A DNA stretch of 39,149 bases from Desulfobacteraceae bacterium Eth-SRB2 (GCA_004193595.1 RPGQ01000023.1:1-39149), one strand, 5' to 3'. Positions 18,683-26,676 are shown, numbered from the stretch's first letter. Translations and numbers: made by a program. The notes: generated by a model from the letters alone, not told the origin.

Positions 18683-18793
18683 AACATTCCTTCCTTGAAA
18701 TCGAGTCTAATTTTACGTTTGTAGATTTCCTCCAAAGAGCGTTTCAAATTGTGACATTTTTTGAACTTGTCAAACTTCCCTACCCGTATAAAT

Positions 18794-18829
18794 GGGTCTG
18801 TTGATTAATGGTTTTTTCCACAACTCGAT
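18794..18829. repeat. Solo end of the B/C-type MITE
   Basis: GTCTGTTGATTAATGG and about 20 following bases match the reverse complement of the right end of the element at 14827-14999. No opposite end is present nearby. It sits 3 bp beyond the stop codon of the SRAP gene, so it is either a deletion remnant or a minimal fragment. Confidence 0.6.
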
Positions 18830-18831
18830 TA

Positions 18832-19512
18832 TTATTGTAAAAACGGTTTAATGCAGTTCGGGTCGTTGTTTTTAACGGAATTTACTAATTTTGATACCGG
18901 ATAATATATCATATCATGGATTAAGCCATCTCGCAGAATAATCTCTAAGTTTTTTGGATTTTGCATTTTTTCATTCAACCATTTTTCGTAAAACTCCGGA
19001 TCAAGGATTGCCGGCATACGATGATGAATGCTGCTGAGGGGTTCACTTGCTGCAGTGGTTATGATTGTGCAGGATTTATAAACAGATTCTTCATCATTTT
19101 CTTTATCCGTCCAAGTTTCCCAAAGTCCTGCAAATGCAAAGGGTTTACCGGAAGGGACAGTGATATAGAAGGGGTGCTTGTCCCCTTTCTCACCTTTCCA
19201 TTCATAAAATCCGTCCGCGGGTATCACGCACCTGCGTTTTCTGAAGGCATTACGGAAACCGGGCTTTTGTGAAACCGTTTCTGCTCGTGCATTAATCATT
19301 CTGGAACCCATGGAAATATCATTTGCCCAAAACGGTACCAGACCCCAATGAAGCTTTTCCAGTTTATTTTCATTATCCTGGTTTATAATCGCAAGAATCT
19401 TCTGGGTTGGAGCTACATTGTAGTTGGGAATCACTTCAAATAGCACCTTGTCTGTATTGAATATCCGCTGAATTATTTGTAACGGACTGTTTTGAACGAA
19501 TCTTCCACACAT
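18832..19512 (-). CDS. SRAP-domain protein (HMCES/YedK family)
   Basis: The family forms a covalent thiazolidine link with abasic sites in single-stranded DNA through Cys2, protecting them from cleavage. The 226-residue protein begins MCGRF, so the catalytic Cys is available once Met is removed. It has the conserved NYNVAPTQ (Asn active-site residue), GLVPFW, NARAETV, RRCVIPADGFYEW (with the Glu) and HHRMPAIL (with the His). Such proteins are often near DNA repair genes; here the upstream neighbour is ihfA, 87 bp away on the same strand. The start is the MCGRF ATG, which must be exact. Confidence 0.95.
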   Translation of the reverse strand: MCGRFVQNSPLQIIQRIFNTDKVLFEVIPNYNVAPTQKILAIINQDNENKLEKLHWGLVPFWANDISMGSRMINARAETVSQKPGFRNAFRKRRCVIPADGFYEWKGEKGDKHPFYITVPSGKPFAFAGLWETWTDKENDEESVYKSCTIITTAASEPLSSIHHRMPAILDPEFYEKWLNEKMQNPKNLEIILRDGLIHDMIYYPVSKLVNSVKNNDPNCIKPFLQ

Positions 19513-19599
19513 GGGTTTTACTTTTCAGAACCACGAAAATTCGACAATTCATTGAAATTAAATAGATTTTAAGACTAATATATTTCAGCAATCAGCGAA

Positions 19600-19884
19600 C
19601 TAACCTGAGTTAATTTTATTCCTCAATTTACCAGAACAATGAAATGTAACGACCTTCCTGGGTGCCAGCTTTAAATCTTCACCCGTAGCTGGATTCCTGC
19701 CTCTTCGTTCTTTCTTTTGCTTTACACAAAACTTTCCAAACCCGGAGATCAAAACATCCTCATCGGATGCCAGTGTGCTTTTGATGATCTCTAAAAGAAT
19801 TTCTACAATTTCCGAGGATCTGTTCCGGGTGAAACTGATCTGATTGTGGATTGATTCTACGATCCGAGCTTTTGTAAGTGCCAT
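19600..19884 (-). CDS. ihfA: Integration host factor alpha-like HU/IHF protein
   Basis: A small basic DNA-bending protein of 94 residues from the ATG at 19884, which has AAAGGAG about ten bases before it; upstream in-frame starts (to 19917) overlap the preceding gene's end and are less likely. Family features: MALTKARIVESIHNQ, ILLEIIKSTLASDEDVLISG, FGKFCVKQKKERRGRNPATG (the DNA-intercalating arm with RNPATGE) and LAPRKVVTFHCSGKLR. The alpha-subunit assignment rests on this overall similarity and could equally be a beta or HU paralogue. It bends DNA in recombination and transcription. It is 20 bp downstream of a small membrane protein gene, apparently in one transcript. Confidence 0.88.
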   Translation of the reverse strand: MALTKARIVESIHNQISFTRNRSSEIVEILLEIIKSTLASDEDVLISGFGKFCVKQKKERRGRNPATGEDLKLAPRKVVTFHCSGKLRNKINSG

Positions 19885-19904
19885 GGCGAGTTTCTCCTTT
19901 TTTC

Positions 19905-20276
19905 CTATAAAATCCAAGATAATACTGCAGTTCCAAGGATTATTGAAAAAATTCCAAATAGTCTGTATATTTGATCTGATGCTGAATTAAGATACCAGGC
20001 AATGAGTTCATCGTACCTGTTTTTTGGAATTAAAAATATAACCCCTGCTTCAATGATAGCCAGGAGTCCGATTATCCTTATAAACCATGAGTGGTGACTG
20101 GCAGTGGCGGTAAACAAAAGCAGAATGCCCATTATGGCTTCAAAGACCGAAATAATTTTTCGATCAACATTTTTGAACAGACTCTTTACAAAATTTCTGG
20201 TTTCCCGGGTATAAAGAATAATGCAACATCCAAATCCAATGCAAATCAAGCTGATGGCATAAAGAAACCATTTCAT
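19905..20276 (-). CDS. Small four-helix membrane protein, unknown function
   Basis: 123 residues with probable membrane helices at about 4-21, 40-58, 64-83 and 102-121, with RETRNFVKSLFKNVDRK as a charged cytoplasmic loop between the first two. No enzymatic motif is seen. A strong ribosome site AAAGGAGG precedes the ATG at 20276. Upstream on the same strand is a possible -35 TTGACA (20372-20367), without a good -10. It is followed 20 bp later by ihfA. Confidence 0.78.
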   Translation of the reverse strand: MKWFLYAISLICIGFGCCIILYTRETRNFVKSLFKNVDRKIISVFEAIMGILLLFTATASHHSWFIRIIGLLAIIEAGVIFLIPKNRYDELIAWYLNSASDQIYRLFGIFSIILGTAVLSWIL

Positions 20277-20505
20277 GTCCGGCCTCCTTTCTTACGTCGG
20301 TTGAACCTCTGAACCCGTGAACGGTTACAATGATCATAAACATATATTCCCTGTTCCGGCGGTTTTTGTCAAGATTTGATTTTACACACTGTGCTGTTTT
20401 TCTTGAATATTCTTGACAAATAAATTTATGCGGGTAAGCTTAGTTAAGATTTTCGAATTTTTCCTGAAATTAAGAGCAAGGAAAAATTAAATATGATGAT
20501 ACAAG

Positions 20506-20541
20506 AAATCCCATTTCTCACACTCAGAGGTGGGGTTTTTA
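20506..20541 (+). terminator. Hairpin with T-run upstream of the acyl-CoA synthetase genes
   Basis: AAATCCCA (20506-20513) pairs with TGGGGTTT (20531-20538, one G-U pair) and is followed by T residues. No gene precedes it on this strand, so it may be the attenuator of a leader for the genes at 20610 onward or the end of a small RNA. TTGACA at 20413 is a possible -35 element, but no matching -10 was found. Confidence 0.4.
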
Positions 20542-20609
20542 TATGTCTGAATCAACCCTATAGTCAAGCACATCCACAAAATTAGCCGTATGGGCTCCAG
20601 AGAAAAACA

Positions 20610-22034
20610 TTGAAAAAGACCTGTCCATCTTCAAACGCCCCGTTCCCGGAATCCCGGCCCGCTGTCTGGGATTTCAAGCGCCTGTTTCATCCCCGGACCG
20701 TGGCGGTCATCGGAGTGTCCCTGGAACGTGACCGCCATCCGGCCAACGTTATTTTTAATAAAATCAATCTGCGCTACTCGGTAGATGTCTTTCCGGTCAA
20801 CCCGCGAGGCGGCGACCTGTTCGGCCAGAAAGTTTATACCGGCATCCAGGCAATTCCCCATACCATCGATCTGGCGATTATTATTGTGCGTGCCCAATAT
20901 ACATTAGATACACTAATGGCCTGTATTGATGCCGGGGCCGGCGGAGCCACGATCATTTCCGGGGGGTTTGCCGAGGTCGGACGCCTGGATTTACAACAGC
21001 AATTGGCAGAACTGGCCCGGCAGCGCGGTTTTCCGTTTATCGGGCCTAATTGTCTGGGCTTCTATGTTCCCGGCTGTATGGACACCTTTTTTATTCCCAG
21101 TGAACGGATGATTCGGCCCGAGGTCGGCAAGGTGGCCCTGGTCAGTCAGAGCGGCGGAGTGCTGGTCGACCTGATGACCAAATTTGCCGAACAGGGGATC
21201 GGCCTTTCCCTTGGGGTCAGCATCGGCAACAAGGCACTTATCCGGGAGATGGACCTCCTCAGGTATCTGGCTGAAGATCCGGACACCGGGATAATCGCAT
21301 TTTACATCGAGGGGTTTGCCCACGGTGAGGGGCGGGAGTTTGTACAGGCCGCCCGCCGGTACGCCAAACCGGTGATCGTTTTGAAAGCCGGCAAAACCCG
21401 GGAAGGAATCCGGGCCGTTTCAAGCCACACCGCGTCCATGGCCGGCGACTACGAGGTCTTCTCTGCCGTGCTGGCCCAGCACGGCATCGTGGAAGCCGCC
21501 AACGAGCTCGAACTGACCTCTTTTTGCGAGGTCTTGAGTTGTTATCAGGACTCTATAGACGGTCGGGTGGGCATTATCAGCAGTAGCGGTGGGCACGGAT
21601 CCCTGGCCGTGGATATCTGCAGCCGGCACGGCTTGTCCATTCCCGCCATAGATCCACGACAACAGGCCGAGATTCGCGCTGACCTGATTCCCAGTGTGCA
21701 GCCCATTGCATCCCTGGGCAATCCCATCGATCTCACCGGCAGCGCCACCGACGGTGACTTTCAGGCCGCCGCGCAACACCTGGCCCGGTCTCCGGAACTC
21801 GACTGCATTATTCTGCTACTACTCCCTTACTCGCCGGAGATTACCTCAGATCTTGGCGCTCGCCTGAGCCAGGTCTGCAAACACAACAACAAACCCCTTG
21901 TGGCCTATGTTCCCCATGTGGATCGATACCGGATGCTCATCGAGGGGTTTGAATTCAACGGGGTTCCGGTGTCTTCCTCCATCAAAGGGGCGGTGTTGAT
22001 GGTCGAAGCCCTGCGAAGGAGCCGGCCATGCTGA
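20610..22034 (+). CDS. ADP-forming acyl-CoA synthetase alpha subunit
   Basis: This enzyme type interconverts acyl-CoA plus ADP and phosphate with the free acid, CoA and ATP; acetate is a typical substrate but selectivity is not visible. The 474-residue alpha subunit has an N-terminal CoA-binding domain (WDFKRLFHPRTVAVIGVS, ~20-37, and GPNCLGF near 145-151), then two succinyl-CoA-ligase-like domains. SQSGG is at 179-183, and the phosphorylated His is probably H273 in SSHTASMAGD. YIEG (232-235) has the conserved Glu used in phosphotransfer. The TTG start at 20610 has no strong ribosome site; no ATG occurs nearby. It overlaps the beta subunit gene by 7 bp, so the two subunits are coupled. Confidence 0.9.
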   Translation: MKKTCPSSNAPFPESRPAVWDFKRLFHPRTVAVIGVSLERDRHPANVIFNKINLRYSVDVFPVNPRGGDLFGQKVYTGIQAIPHTIDLAIIIVRAQYTLDTLMACIDAGAGGATIISGGFAEVGRLDLQQQLAELARQRGFPFIGPNCLGFYVPGCMDTFFIPSERMIRPEVGKVALVSQSGGVLVDLMTKFAEQGIGLSLGVSIGNKALIREMDLLRYLAEDPDTGIIAFYIEGFAHGEGREFVQAARRYAKPVIVLKAGKTREGIRAVSSHTASMAGDYEVFSAVLAQHGIVEAANELELTSFCEVLSCYQDSIDGRVGIISSSGGHGSLAVDICSRHGLSIPAIDPRQQAEIRADLIPSVQPIASLGNPIDLTGSATDGDFQAAAQHLARSPELDCIILLLLPYSPEITSDLGARLSQVCKHNNKPLVAYVPHVDRYRMLIEGFEFNGVPVSSSIKGAVLMVEALRRSRPC

Positions 22035-22708
22035 AAACCCAAACCAAGACCGTCATAGATGCATCCCACACGCGGGGATGGGTTAGCGAACCCGATGCCA
22101 AACGGCTGCTGGCCACGGCCGGACTGACCGTGCCGGGTTTTACCCTTGTAACCGATCCCGGCCGGATCCAATCCGCCGCCCAAGACCTCGGGTTTCCCCT
22201 GGCGGCCAAGGTGGTTTCCTCCCGCATCCTCCACAAGTCGGATCACGGCGGTGTGAAAACGGGCATCACCACCACAGAAGAACTGGCGGCCGTATTTGAA
22301 AGGTTTGCCCGCCTGGACGGCTTCGAGGCCATGCTGGTCGAAGAGATGGTCTCCGGTCTGGAATTGATCATCGGAGGTAAAATCGACGATCAATTCGGGC
22401 CGGTGGTCATGCTGGGCATGGGCGGTACCGGCGTGGAGATATACCAGGATATCAGTCTGCGCATGGCGCCCGTGGGGCCGGAGGATGTGGCGTCCATGAT
22501 CAAGTGCCTCAAGGGCGGCCGCCTGCTTTCCGGATACCGGGGCGGCGTGGTCGTCAATCGCGACGAACTGACCCGCACTTTAATCTGTTTTTCGGAATTC
22601 TTCATGGCGGTAGCGGAAATGATCGAGTCCATCGATCTGAACCCGGTCATGTGCTCGGCGAAACGGTGCGTCGTGGCTGACGCCCGCATCGTGTTGCCCA
22701 CTGAATAA
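22028..22708 (+). CDS. ADP-forming acyl-CoA synthetase beta subunit (ATP-grasp)
   Basis: 226 residues of the ATP-grasp type that supplies ATP/ADP binding to the alpha subunit. Markers are LLATAGLTVPGFTLV, FPLAAKVVSSRILHKSDHGG (with the second conserved His, here HKSDHGGV), MLVEEMVSGLELIIGGKIDD, FGPVVMLGMGGTGVEIYQD and DLNPVMC. Single-chain homologues in many bacteria are fusions of alpha and beta, whereas here they are separate and overlapping. The gene ends near an ATCTGTG-type repeat fragment and is followed by a HAD gene on the same strand. Confidence 0.92.
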   Translation: MLKTQTKTVIDASHTRGWVSEPDAKRLLATAGLTVPGFTLVTDPGRIQSAAQDLGFPLAAKVVSSRILHKSDHGGVKTGITTTEELAAVFERFARLDGFEAMLVEEMVSGLELIIGGKIDDQFGPVVMLGMGGTGVEIYQDISLRMAPVGPEDVASMIKCLKGGRLLSGYRGGVVVNRDELTRTLICFSEFFMAVAEMIESIDLNPVMCSAKRCVVADARIVLPTE

Positions 22709-22763
22709 TCTGTGTTAATCTGCGTCCATTTGCGGTTAAATTTTTAGATTACCTTTGGATTTT

Positions 22764-23426
22764 ATGTTTCAGTTGTCAAAAGTCAGGATCTGCATTTTTG
22801 ATGTCAACGGGGTGTTGATAGATTCGAATCCGGCCAATGCCCATGCAATGGGGCAGGCCTTCAGCGACGATCCGCTGACGCAACAGCAGATCGCATCGTT
22901 TTATTTAACCCTCACCGGAATCGACCGGGGCGAGAAAATACGCAGGGTTCAGGATCAAATCATACAAAGGCCCTTTATAGAAAAAGAGTTCGAGCTGCGT
23001 TGGGAAAAATTAAAAACACTGACAAAACACTCCATGGGCACGGCCCCCTTGGCCAACGGCTGCAAATCTATCCTAAAAGCGCTTGCCGGACTCGACATTA
23101 CCCGGGTGGCATTGTCCAACACGCCCCTGAATGAGTTACACCATATTCTGGTCGTACAAAAGGTTGAACCCCTTCTGGACATCATCCGCGGGGGAGGGAA
23201 TTGGCCCAAAACCGAATCTTTAAAACATCTGCTGGATGAATTTGAGTTCAATCCCAAAACCTGTCTGTTTATCGGGGACGGCAAAGGGGATTTATGGGCC
23301 GCCAAAGCTGCCGGCGTATGGTTTGTCGCCATTGACCCGGACACCGGCGAATTCGATGAAGCGCAGGGTTTTGACGGGCCTTTTGAAAACCTTGCAGCAT
23401 GGGGTCGGCAGGCAGGGTTGATATAG
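22764..23426 (+). CDS. HAD-superfamily hydrolase with DxN in motif I
   Basis: 220 residues, with motif I FDVNGVLID at about 12-20: the nucleophile Asp is kept, but the second Asp, usual acid/base of phosphatases, is Asn. Motif II is ALSNTPL (Ser or Thr), the motif III Lys is probably in WPKTESL, and motif IV is FIGDGKGDLWAAKAAG. A helical cap is inserted after motif I (about 30-95), as in beta-phosphoglucomutase-like HADs. The DxN variant could lower phosphatase activity or change chemistry. The start is ATG at 22764 (TTG at 22755 is also open), with no clear ribosome site. It lies 55 bp after the acyl-CoA synthetase beta gene. Confidence 0.85.
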   Translation: MFQLSKVRICIFDVNGVLIDSNPANAHAMGQAFSDDPLTQQQIASFYLTLTGIDRGEKIRRVQDQIIQRPFIEKEFELRWEKLKTLTKHSMGTAPLANGCKSILKALAGLDITRVALSNTPLNELHHILVVQKVEPLLDIIRGGGNWPKTESLKHLLDEFEFNPKTCLFIGDGKGDLWAAKAAGVWFVAIDPDTGEFDEAQGFDGPFENLAAWGRQAGLI

Positions 23427-23464
23427 GATTATGCAAGGAACACGGATAATAAGACCTGATTCAA

Positions 23465-23605
23465 GAGTTTGTTGATTAATGAGGATTTTCGTTCAAGATC
23501 AAGGCATGCGAAAAAAATAACCACATGCATATATTTGATATTCCGAGGATTATTTTTTGAGCATAACGCAGAGATTGGGCGAAAAGACCATTAATCAACA
23601 GACTC
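23465..23605. mobile_element. 141-bp MITE, copy C, with 6-bp target duplication
   Basis: Ends GAGTTTGTTGATTAATG and CATTAATCAACAGACTC form a 17-bp inverted repeat with one mismatch. The flanking direct repeat is ATTCAA at 23459-23464 and 23606-23611. Apart from a shorter middle (ATGCATATATTTGATATTCC), the sequence is nearly that of copy B at 14827-14999. Both copies follow gene 3' ends. Confidence 0.85.
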
Positions 23606-23679
23606 ATTCAATTGGGCCATCATTGAAGAGTACCCTGCAGTCTCGCTTTTAGTGGAACCGGGAATTTTCCCAGTATCTA

Positions 23680-24000
23680 AAGTAAAGATCCGGGTCCAGA
23701 GGGCCCGGCTTTGATTATCCCCAGAGGGGATTTAGTTTGCCGGCATTTAACGATTTGCGGAGTACTGGAGTATTGGAGTGGTGGAGTAATGGAAGAAACC
23801 CCTTTTTTCATCGCTTTCAGAAAACAGATCCCTGGAGAAAATCTGAAAGTTTAAAGCTCTTTTTTTTAAATCAACACTCCAGTACTCCAGTTCTCCGGTT
23901 AATTTATACGGGCAGAGCCATTGATCTCTGACCCCCGCAATGCGGGACAGGCATGGCCCATCAAAGATCCCGCATTCCGGGGAAGGACCAGGTTTTTTAG
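23680..24000. repeat. ~300-bp long direct repeat, copy 2
   Basis: Same order of elements as 16747-17052 (AGTAAAGATCCGGG start, paired CCGGG and ATCCCC hairpins, GGAGTACTGGAGTATTGGAG and its complement, and CCAGGTTTTTTAG end). It has about 20 additional bases near 23960-23985 (ATCAAAGATCCCGCATTCCG). It stands 30 bp before the MutT-like gene. Confidence 0.8.
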
Positions 24001-24029
24001 GCCAAAATAAACTGAACACATTATCTCAA

Positions 24030-24461
24030 ATGGACAATAAAAAAATGGAGAAAAAAATTATCAAAGTAACTGCAGCAATATTCGTTAATGACGGTATGCT
24101 GCTTATAGCCAAACGAAAACCAACTGCACGCTTGCCAAATCTGTGGGAATTTCCTGGGGGCAAAATTGAACCCAATGAAACACCAAGGGAGTGTTTAAAA
24201 AGAGAACTAAAGGAAGAGTTTGATATCGATGTGAGTGTTGGAGAATATGTCGGTTCAAACATCCATACTTATGATTTTGGTACAATAGAATTGATGGCCT
24301 TCAGAGCCTCCTGGGAAAAAGGTGATTTCAAATTGCTTGACCATGAAGAAATCAGATGGATATTTAAGCATGAACTTGACCAATTTGATTTTGCACCTGC
24401 TGATAGGGCCTTTGCCGAGCAATTAATGAATGGGGCAATTGAAATTCAAAAGCTAAGCTAG
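24030..24461 (+). CDS. MutT-like Nudix hydrolase
   Basis: 143 residues from the ATG at 24030 (a second ATG is at 24045); the open frame further upstream is within the repeat and not credible. The Nudix box is GGKIEPNETPRECLKREL followed by KEEFDIDV: the REL-EE core is present, and the position usually Gly after the box is Asp. ANLWEFPGG-like wording (LPNLWEFPGGKIEPN) is typical of MutT, which hydrolyses 8-oxo-dGTP to prevent mutation; other CTP or dNTP pyrophosphohydrolases share it. It is followed after 11 bp by a glycerophosphodiesterase gene in the same direction. Confidence 0.88.
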   Translation: MDNKKMEKKIIKVTAAIFVNDGMLLIAKRKPTARLPNLWEFPGGKIEPNETPRECLKRELKEEFDIDVSVGEYVGSNIHTYDFGTIELMAFRASWEKGDFKLLDHEEIRWIFKHELDQFDFAPADRAFAEQLMNGAIEIQKLS

Positions 24462-24472
24462 TGTGAGACAGA

Positions 24473-25198
24473 TTGGACATTAGAAAACTACTTTGCATTG
24501 GGCATCGAGGTGCCATGGGGCATGCGCCGGAGAACACGCTTGCATCAATCCGTAAGGCACTCGAGTTCGGTGTGCCTTGTGTGGAAATTGATGTCCAATA
24601 CGTTGACGGGCAGCTCATCGTTTTTCATGATAACCGACTCGAACGTACGACCAACGGTACGGGAATTTTGCTTGGGCAAAAGTTTGCCTACTTGCGGACC
24701 CTTAATGCCGGTGATGGCGAAAAGATTCCCACCATTCAGGAGATATTTGAAGAAATTAATTTGCAGGCGGGGGTGAATATCGAATTGAAAGGACCCGATA
24801 CTCCTCGCCCGGTCGTAGAGTTTATCTCCAATATGAGAGATCTGGGTTGGAACGATGATCTGATACTCATATCGTCGTTTAATCATCGTGTGCTAAAACA
24901 GGTAGGTCGGCTGGACCCTCGAATAAAACTTGGCGCTATGATGGTTGGTCTTCCCTTGGATGATGCGGCATTTGCGACATCTCTGGAAGCCTATTCGGTT
25001 CATATGTCTCTTGAATTCATCGACCGCCGGTTTGTAGATGACGCTCACTCTCGAAACCTCCGGGTATTCGTGTTTTCCGTCAATCACCCGGAGGATATAA
25101 GGAAGATGAATGATCTCGGGGTCGACGGGGTCTTTACCAACTATCCGGAAAGAGTTCTTAAAGAAAAAAAGGACGGGCACACAATCGGATGGATTTGA
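24473..25198 (+). CDS. Glycerophosphodiester phosphodiesterase
   Basis: The enzyme hydrolyses glycerophosphodiesters to sn-glycerol-3-phosphate and an alcohol. The 241-residue protein has the TIM-barrel motifs at the start: HRGAMGHAPENT (H11, R12), CVEIDVQ (metal Glu and Asp about 38 and 40) and VFHDNRLERTTNGTG (catalytic His-Asp), then VNIELKGP. C-terminal VFVFSVNHPEDIRKMNDLGV and DGVFTNYPE are family-typical. There is no signal peptide, so it acts in the cytosol, as does E. coli UgpQ. The start is TTG at 24473; a stop just upstream at 24464 excludes a longer form, and HRG is already near the N-terminus. Confidence 0.94.
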   Translation: MDIRKLLCIGHRGAMGHAPENTLASIRKALEFGVPCVEIDVQYVDGQLIVFHDNRLERTTNGTGILLGQKFAYLRTLNAGDGEKIPTIQEIFEEINLQAGVNIELKGPDTPRPVVEFISNMRDLGWNDDLILISSFNHRVLKQVGRLDPRIKLGAMMVGLPLDDAAFATSLEAYSVHMSLEFIDRRFVDDAHSRNLRVFVFSVNHPEDIRKMNDLGVDGVFTNYPERVLKEKKDGHTIGWI

Positions 25199-25278
25199 TT
25201 GCACTTTGAAATGCTGCAATCTCCAATTTCGCTAATTTTAATTGGCCCTCAAGCCGGCCTGAATAAAGGAAATAAAAA

Positions 25279-25488
25279 ATGCCTATAAAAAAGCTTGACA
25301 AACGCTTTGGAACCGTAGCCATAAAAAAGGGATTCGTTGAACCCGAAAATGTATTTGAGGCAATGGAGATTCAGATCCTCGAAAATTTGGAAGGTACTGA
25401 ACATCGTCTCATCGGCCAGATTTTATGGGAAAAAGGGTATATAACAACCAAACAGATTGATGAAGTGGTTAAATTTATGGATATTTAA
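25279..25488 (+). CDS. Small protein resembling MshEN/GspE N-terminal domain
   Basis: 69 residues preceded by AAAGGAAAT. LDKRFGTVAIKKGFVEPENV and LIGQILWEKGYITTKQIDEV have the alternating pattern of the short helical repeats in type II secretion/pilus ATPase N-terminal domains (for example LGEILVEKGLITEEQL), which bind c-di-GMP in MshEN proteins. The usual RLGxxLxxxGxIT signature is only half present in each copy, so binding cannot be claimed. It stands alone, with no ATPase attached. Confidence 0.62.
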   Translation: MPIKKLDKRFGTVAIKKGFVEPENVFEAMEIQILENLEGTEHRLIGQILWEKGYITTKQIDEVVKFMDI

Positions 25489-25591
25489 AAAAAAATGCCG
25501 AAGCTCTTACAGAAGAAGGTCTTACACCTGGATGGAATTTGGGCTTAAAAGAGTTCCAGGTAACGAATGAGTGAAGTGGTCTGAATACCGA

Positions 25592-25783
25592 CTATAATCG
25601 GGGTTTTTTTCTCCTTTCCTTGTAAGCAAGTTGTAATTTTTCTATGATGGCATCCGTCACAAAATCCTGGACACTCATTTCTTTTTCAGCACAAATGGTA
25701 TTGACTCTTTTAATTAACTCTTCCGGCAGCACAATATTTAAGTATTTTGATTTCGGAGTTCTCTGTAGTCGGTTTTCTTTCAT
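25592..25783 (-). CDS. Ribbon-helix-helix type small DNA-binding protein
   Basis: 63 residues. SKYLNIVLPEELIKRVNTIC is the beta strand and first helix, and EKEMSVQDFVTDAIIEKLQL the second helix, of an Arc/CopG-like fold; the C-terminus is basic (YKERRKKPRL). Such proteins repress their own operons or act as antitoxins, but no toxin is adjacent. It lies 105 bp downstream of the XRE gene on the same strand. No ribosome site is obvious. Confidence 0.65.
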   Translation of the reverse strand: MKENRLQRTPKSKYLNIVLPEELIKRVNTICAEKEMSVQDFVTDAIIEKLQLAYKERRKKPRL

Positions 25784-25888
25784 GTTTTTATTTTTGTATC
25801 AGCCATTCCAATATAGCGTTGTGAGAGCCTATATTTATGGCGGTCTTCCTTTGGTTAAGGTTAAGCCGAATATCTAACCATTCATTTT

Positions 25889-26215
25889 TTATTCAAGAAT
25901 CGGTCCATTTCTCCGTTCCTTTCCGGATCTTTTATCAGGAATATGAATGTCATATAAGAATCTACGCCGATCCATACCCGAACGTCTGTCTGGTCCATCT
26001 TTAATTGATACCTTAATATCTTCACCAAACACCTTGTTTTTTTCTGATTTTTTCAAACCTAAAGCCAAAATAATCTTTCGTTTGGTTTCCACTCTGCATG
26101 CCCTGCCCTGTTCTATCCGTGTAAGAGTAATTGGTGATATATTGGCCTTTCTAGAAAGCTCGGCTTTGCTTATCATGAGAGATTCTCTAATTTCTTTTAG
26201 GAAGCTTTTGCTCAT
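25889..26215 (-). CDS. XRE-family regulator with C-terminal Arg-rich motif pair
   Basis: 108 residues. An XRE helix-turn-helix covers about 5-60 (LKEIRESLMISKAELSRKAN, ISPITLTRIEQGRACRVET). The C-terminus carries two copies of a short motif, DRRSGMDRRR and DKRSGKERRNG, separated by FLYDIHIP. This (D/E)RRSGxDRR pattern is known from Desulfobacterota proteins as a small tail but has no assigned role. A good ribosome site (GGGGAG) lies within the end of the preceding 46-codon gene, one base upstream, indicating coupled translation. Confidence 0.8.
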   Translation of the reverse strand: MSKSFLKEIRESLMISKAELSRKANISPITLTRIEQGRACRVETKRKIILALGLKKSEKNKVFGEDIKVSIKDGPDRRSGMDRRRFLYDIHIPDKRSGKERRNGPILE

Positions 26216-26216
26216 T

Positions 26217-26357
26217 TTAAATACTCCCCAGCCTTTTTAAAATAATTTCTTTGGTCTGTTTCTGCCTTATCTTTATTTCCTTTTTACGCGTTGCATAAAG
26301 ATTAATCCATGCGTATAAAACAAGAGTTAATGACGATATTAATATAAGATTTATCAT
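26217..26357 (-). CDS. 46-aa membrane peptide translated just before the XRE gene
   Basis: ATG at 26357 to TAA at 26217, one base before the XRE start. It begins with an apparent single membrane helix, MINLILISSLTLVLYAWINL (1-20), followed by YATRKKEIKIRQKQTKEI, which is very basic and probably cytoplasmic. A ribosome site GGAGC lies eight to twelve bases upstream. The size, helix and tight spacing suggest a small membrane protein that could sense or sequester the regulator. No homologue was recognised. Confidence 0.7.
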   Translation of the reverse strand: MINLILISSLTLVLYAWINLYATRKKEIKIRQKQTKEIILKRLGSI

Positions 26358-26676
26358 TTTTTATTTGCTCCTTTTTTATCGATTAACTGCAAAAGTCAGG
26401 CCAAAATAGTATAATATACATTTATTATAGTTAAATTAACTTGTTATATCATATGCAAGAAAATCACATCTAATGATTTAAAAAATATTTATCTTATTTT
26501 TATGAAAACATTTACACACTTTTGCTGTAATAATAGTAATATTTAAACAAGAAATATATCGCAGGATTTTACATGAGGACTTGAGCTTTTTTGATTTAAA
26601 TGCCATTCTTTCCTACTGATATTTTTGCCCACCACCTTACAAACGCAATCCAAACAGATGAAAACGGAGGTTTAAT
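26358..26676. other. AT-rich divergent promoter region
   Basis: No gene is supported. It separates the minus-strand peptide/XRE operon from the plus-strand DsbA-like gene, so it should hold promoters for both. TATATTATAC on the minus strand near 26408-26418 could be a -10 region. AGGAGG-like GGAGG at about 26665-26669 belongs to the DsbA-like gene. Confidence 0.4.
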
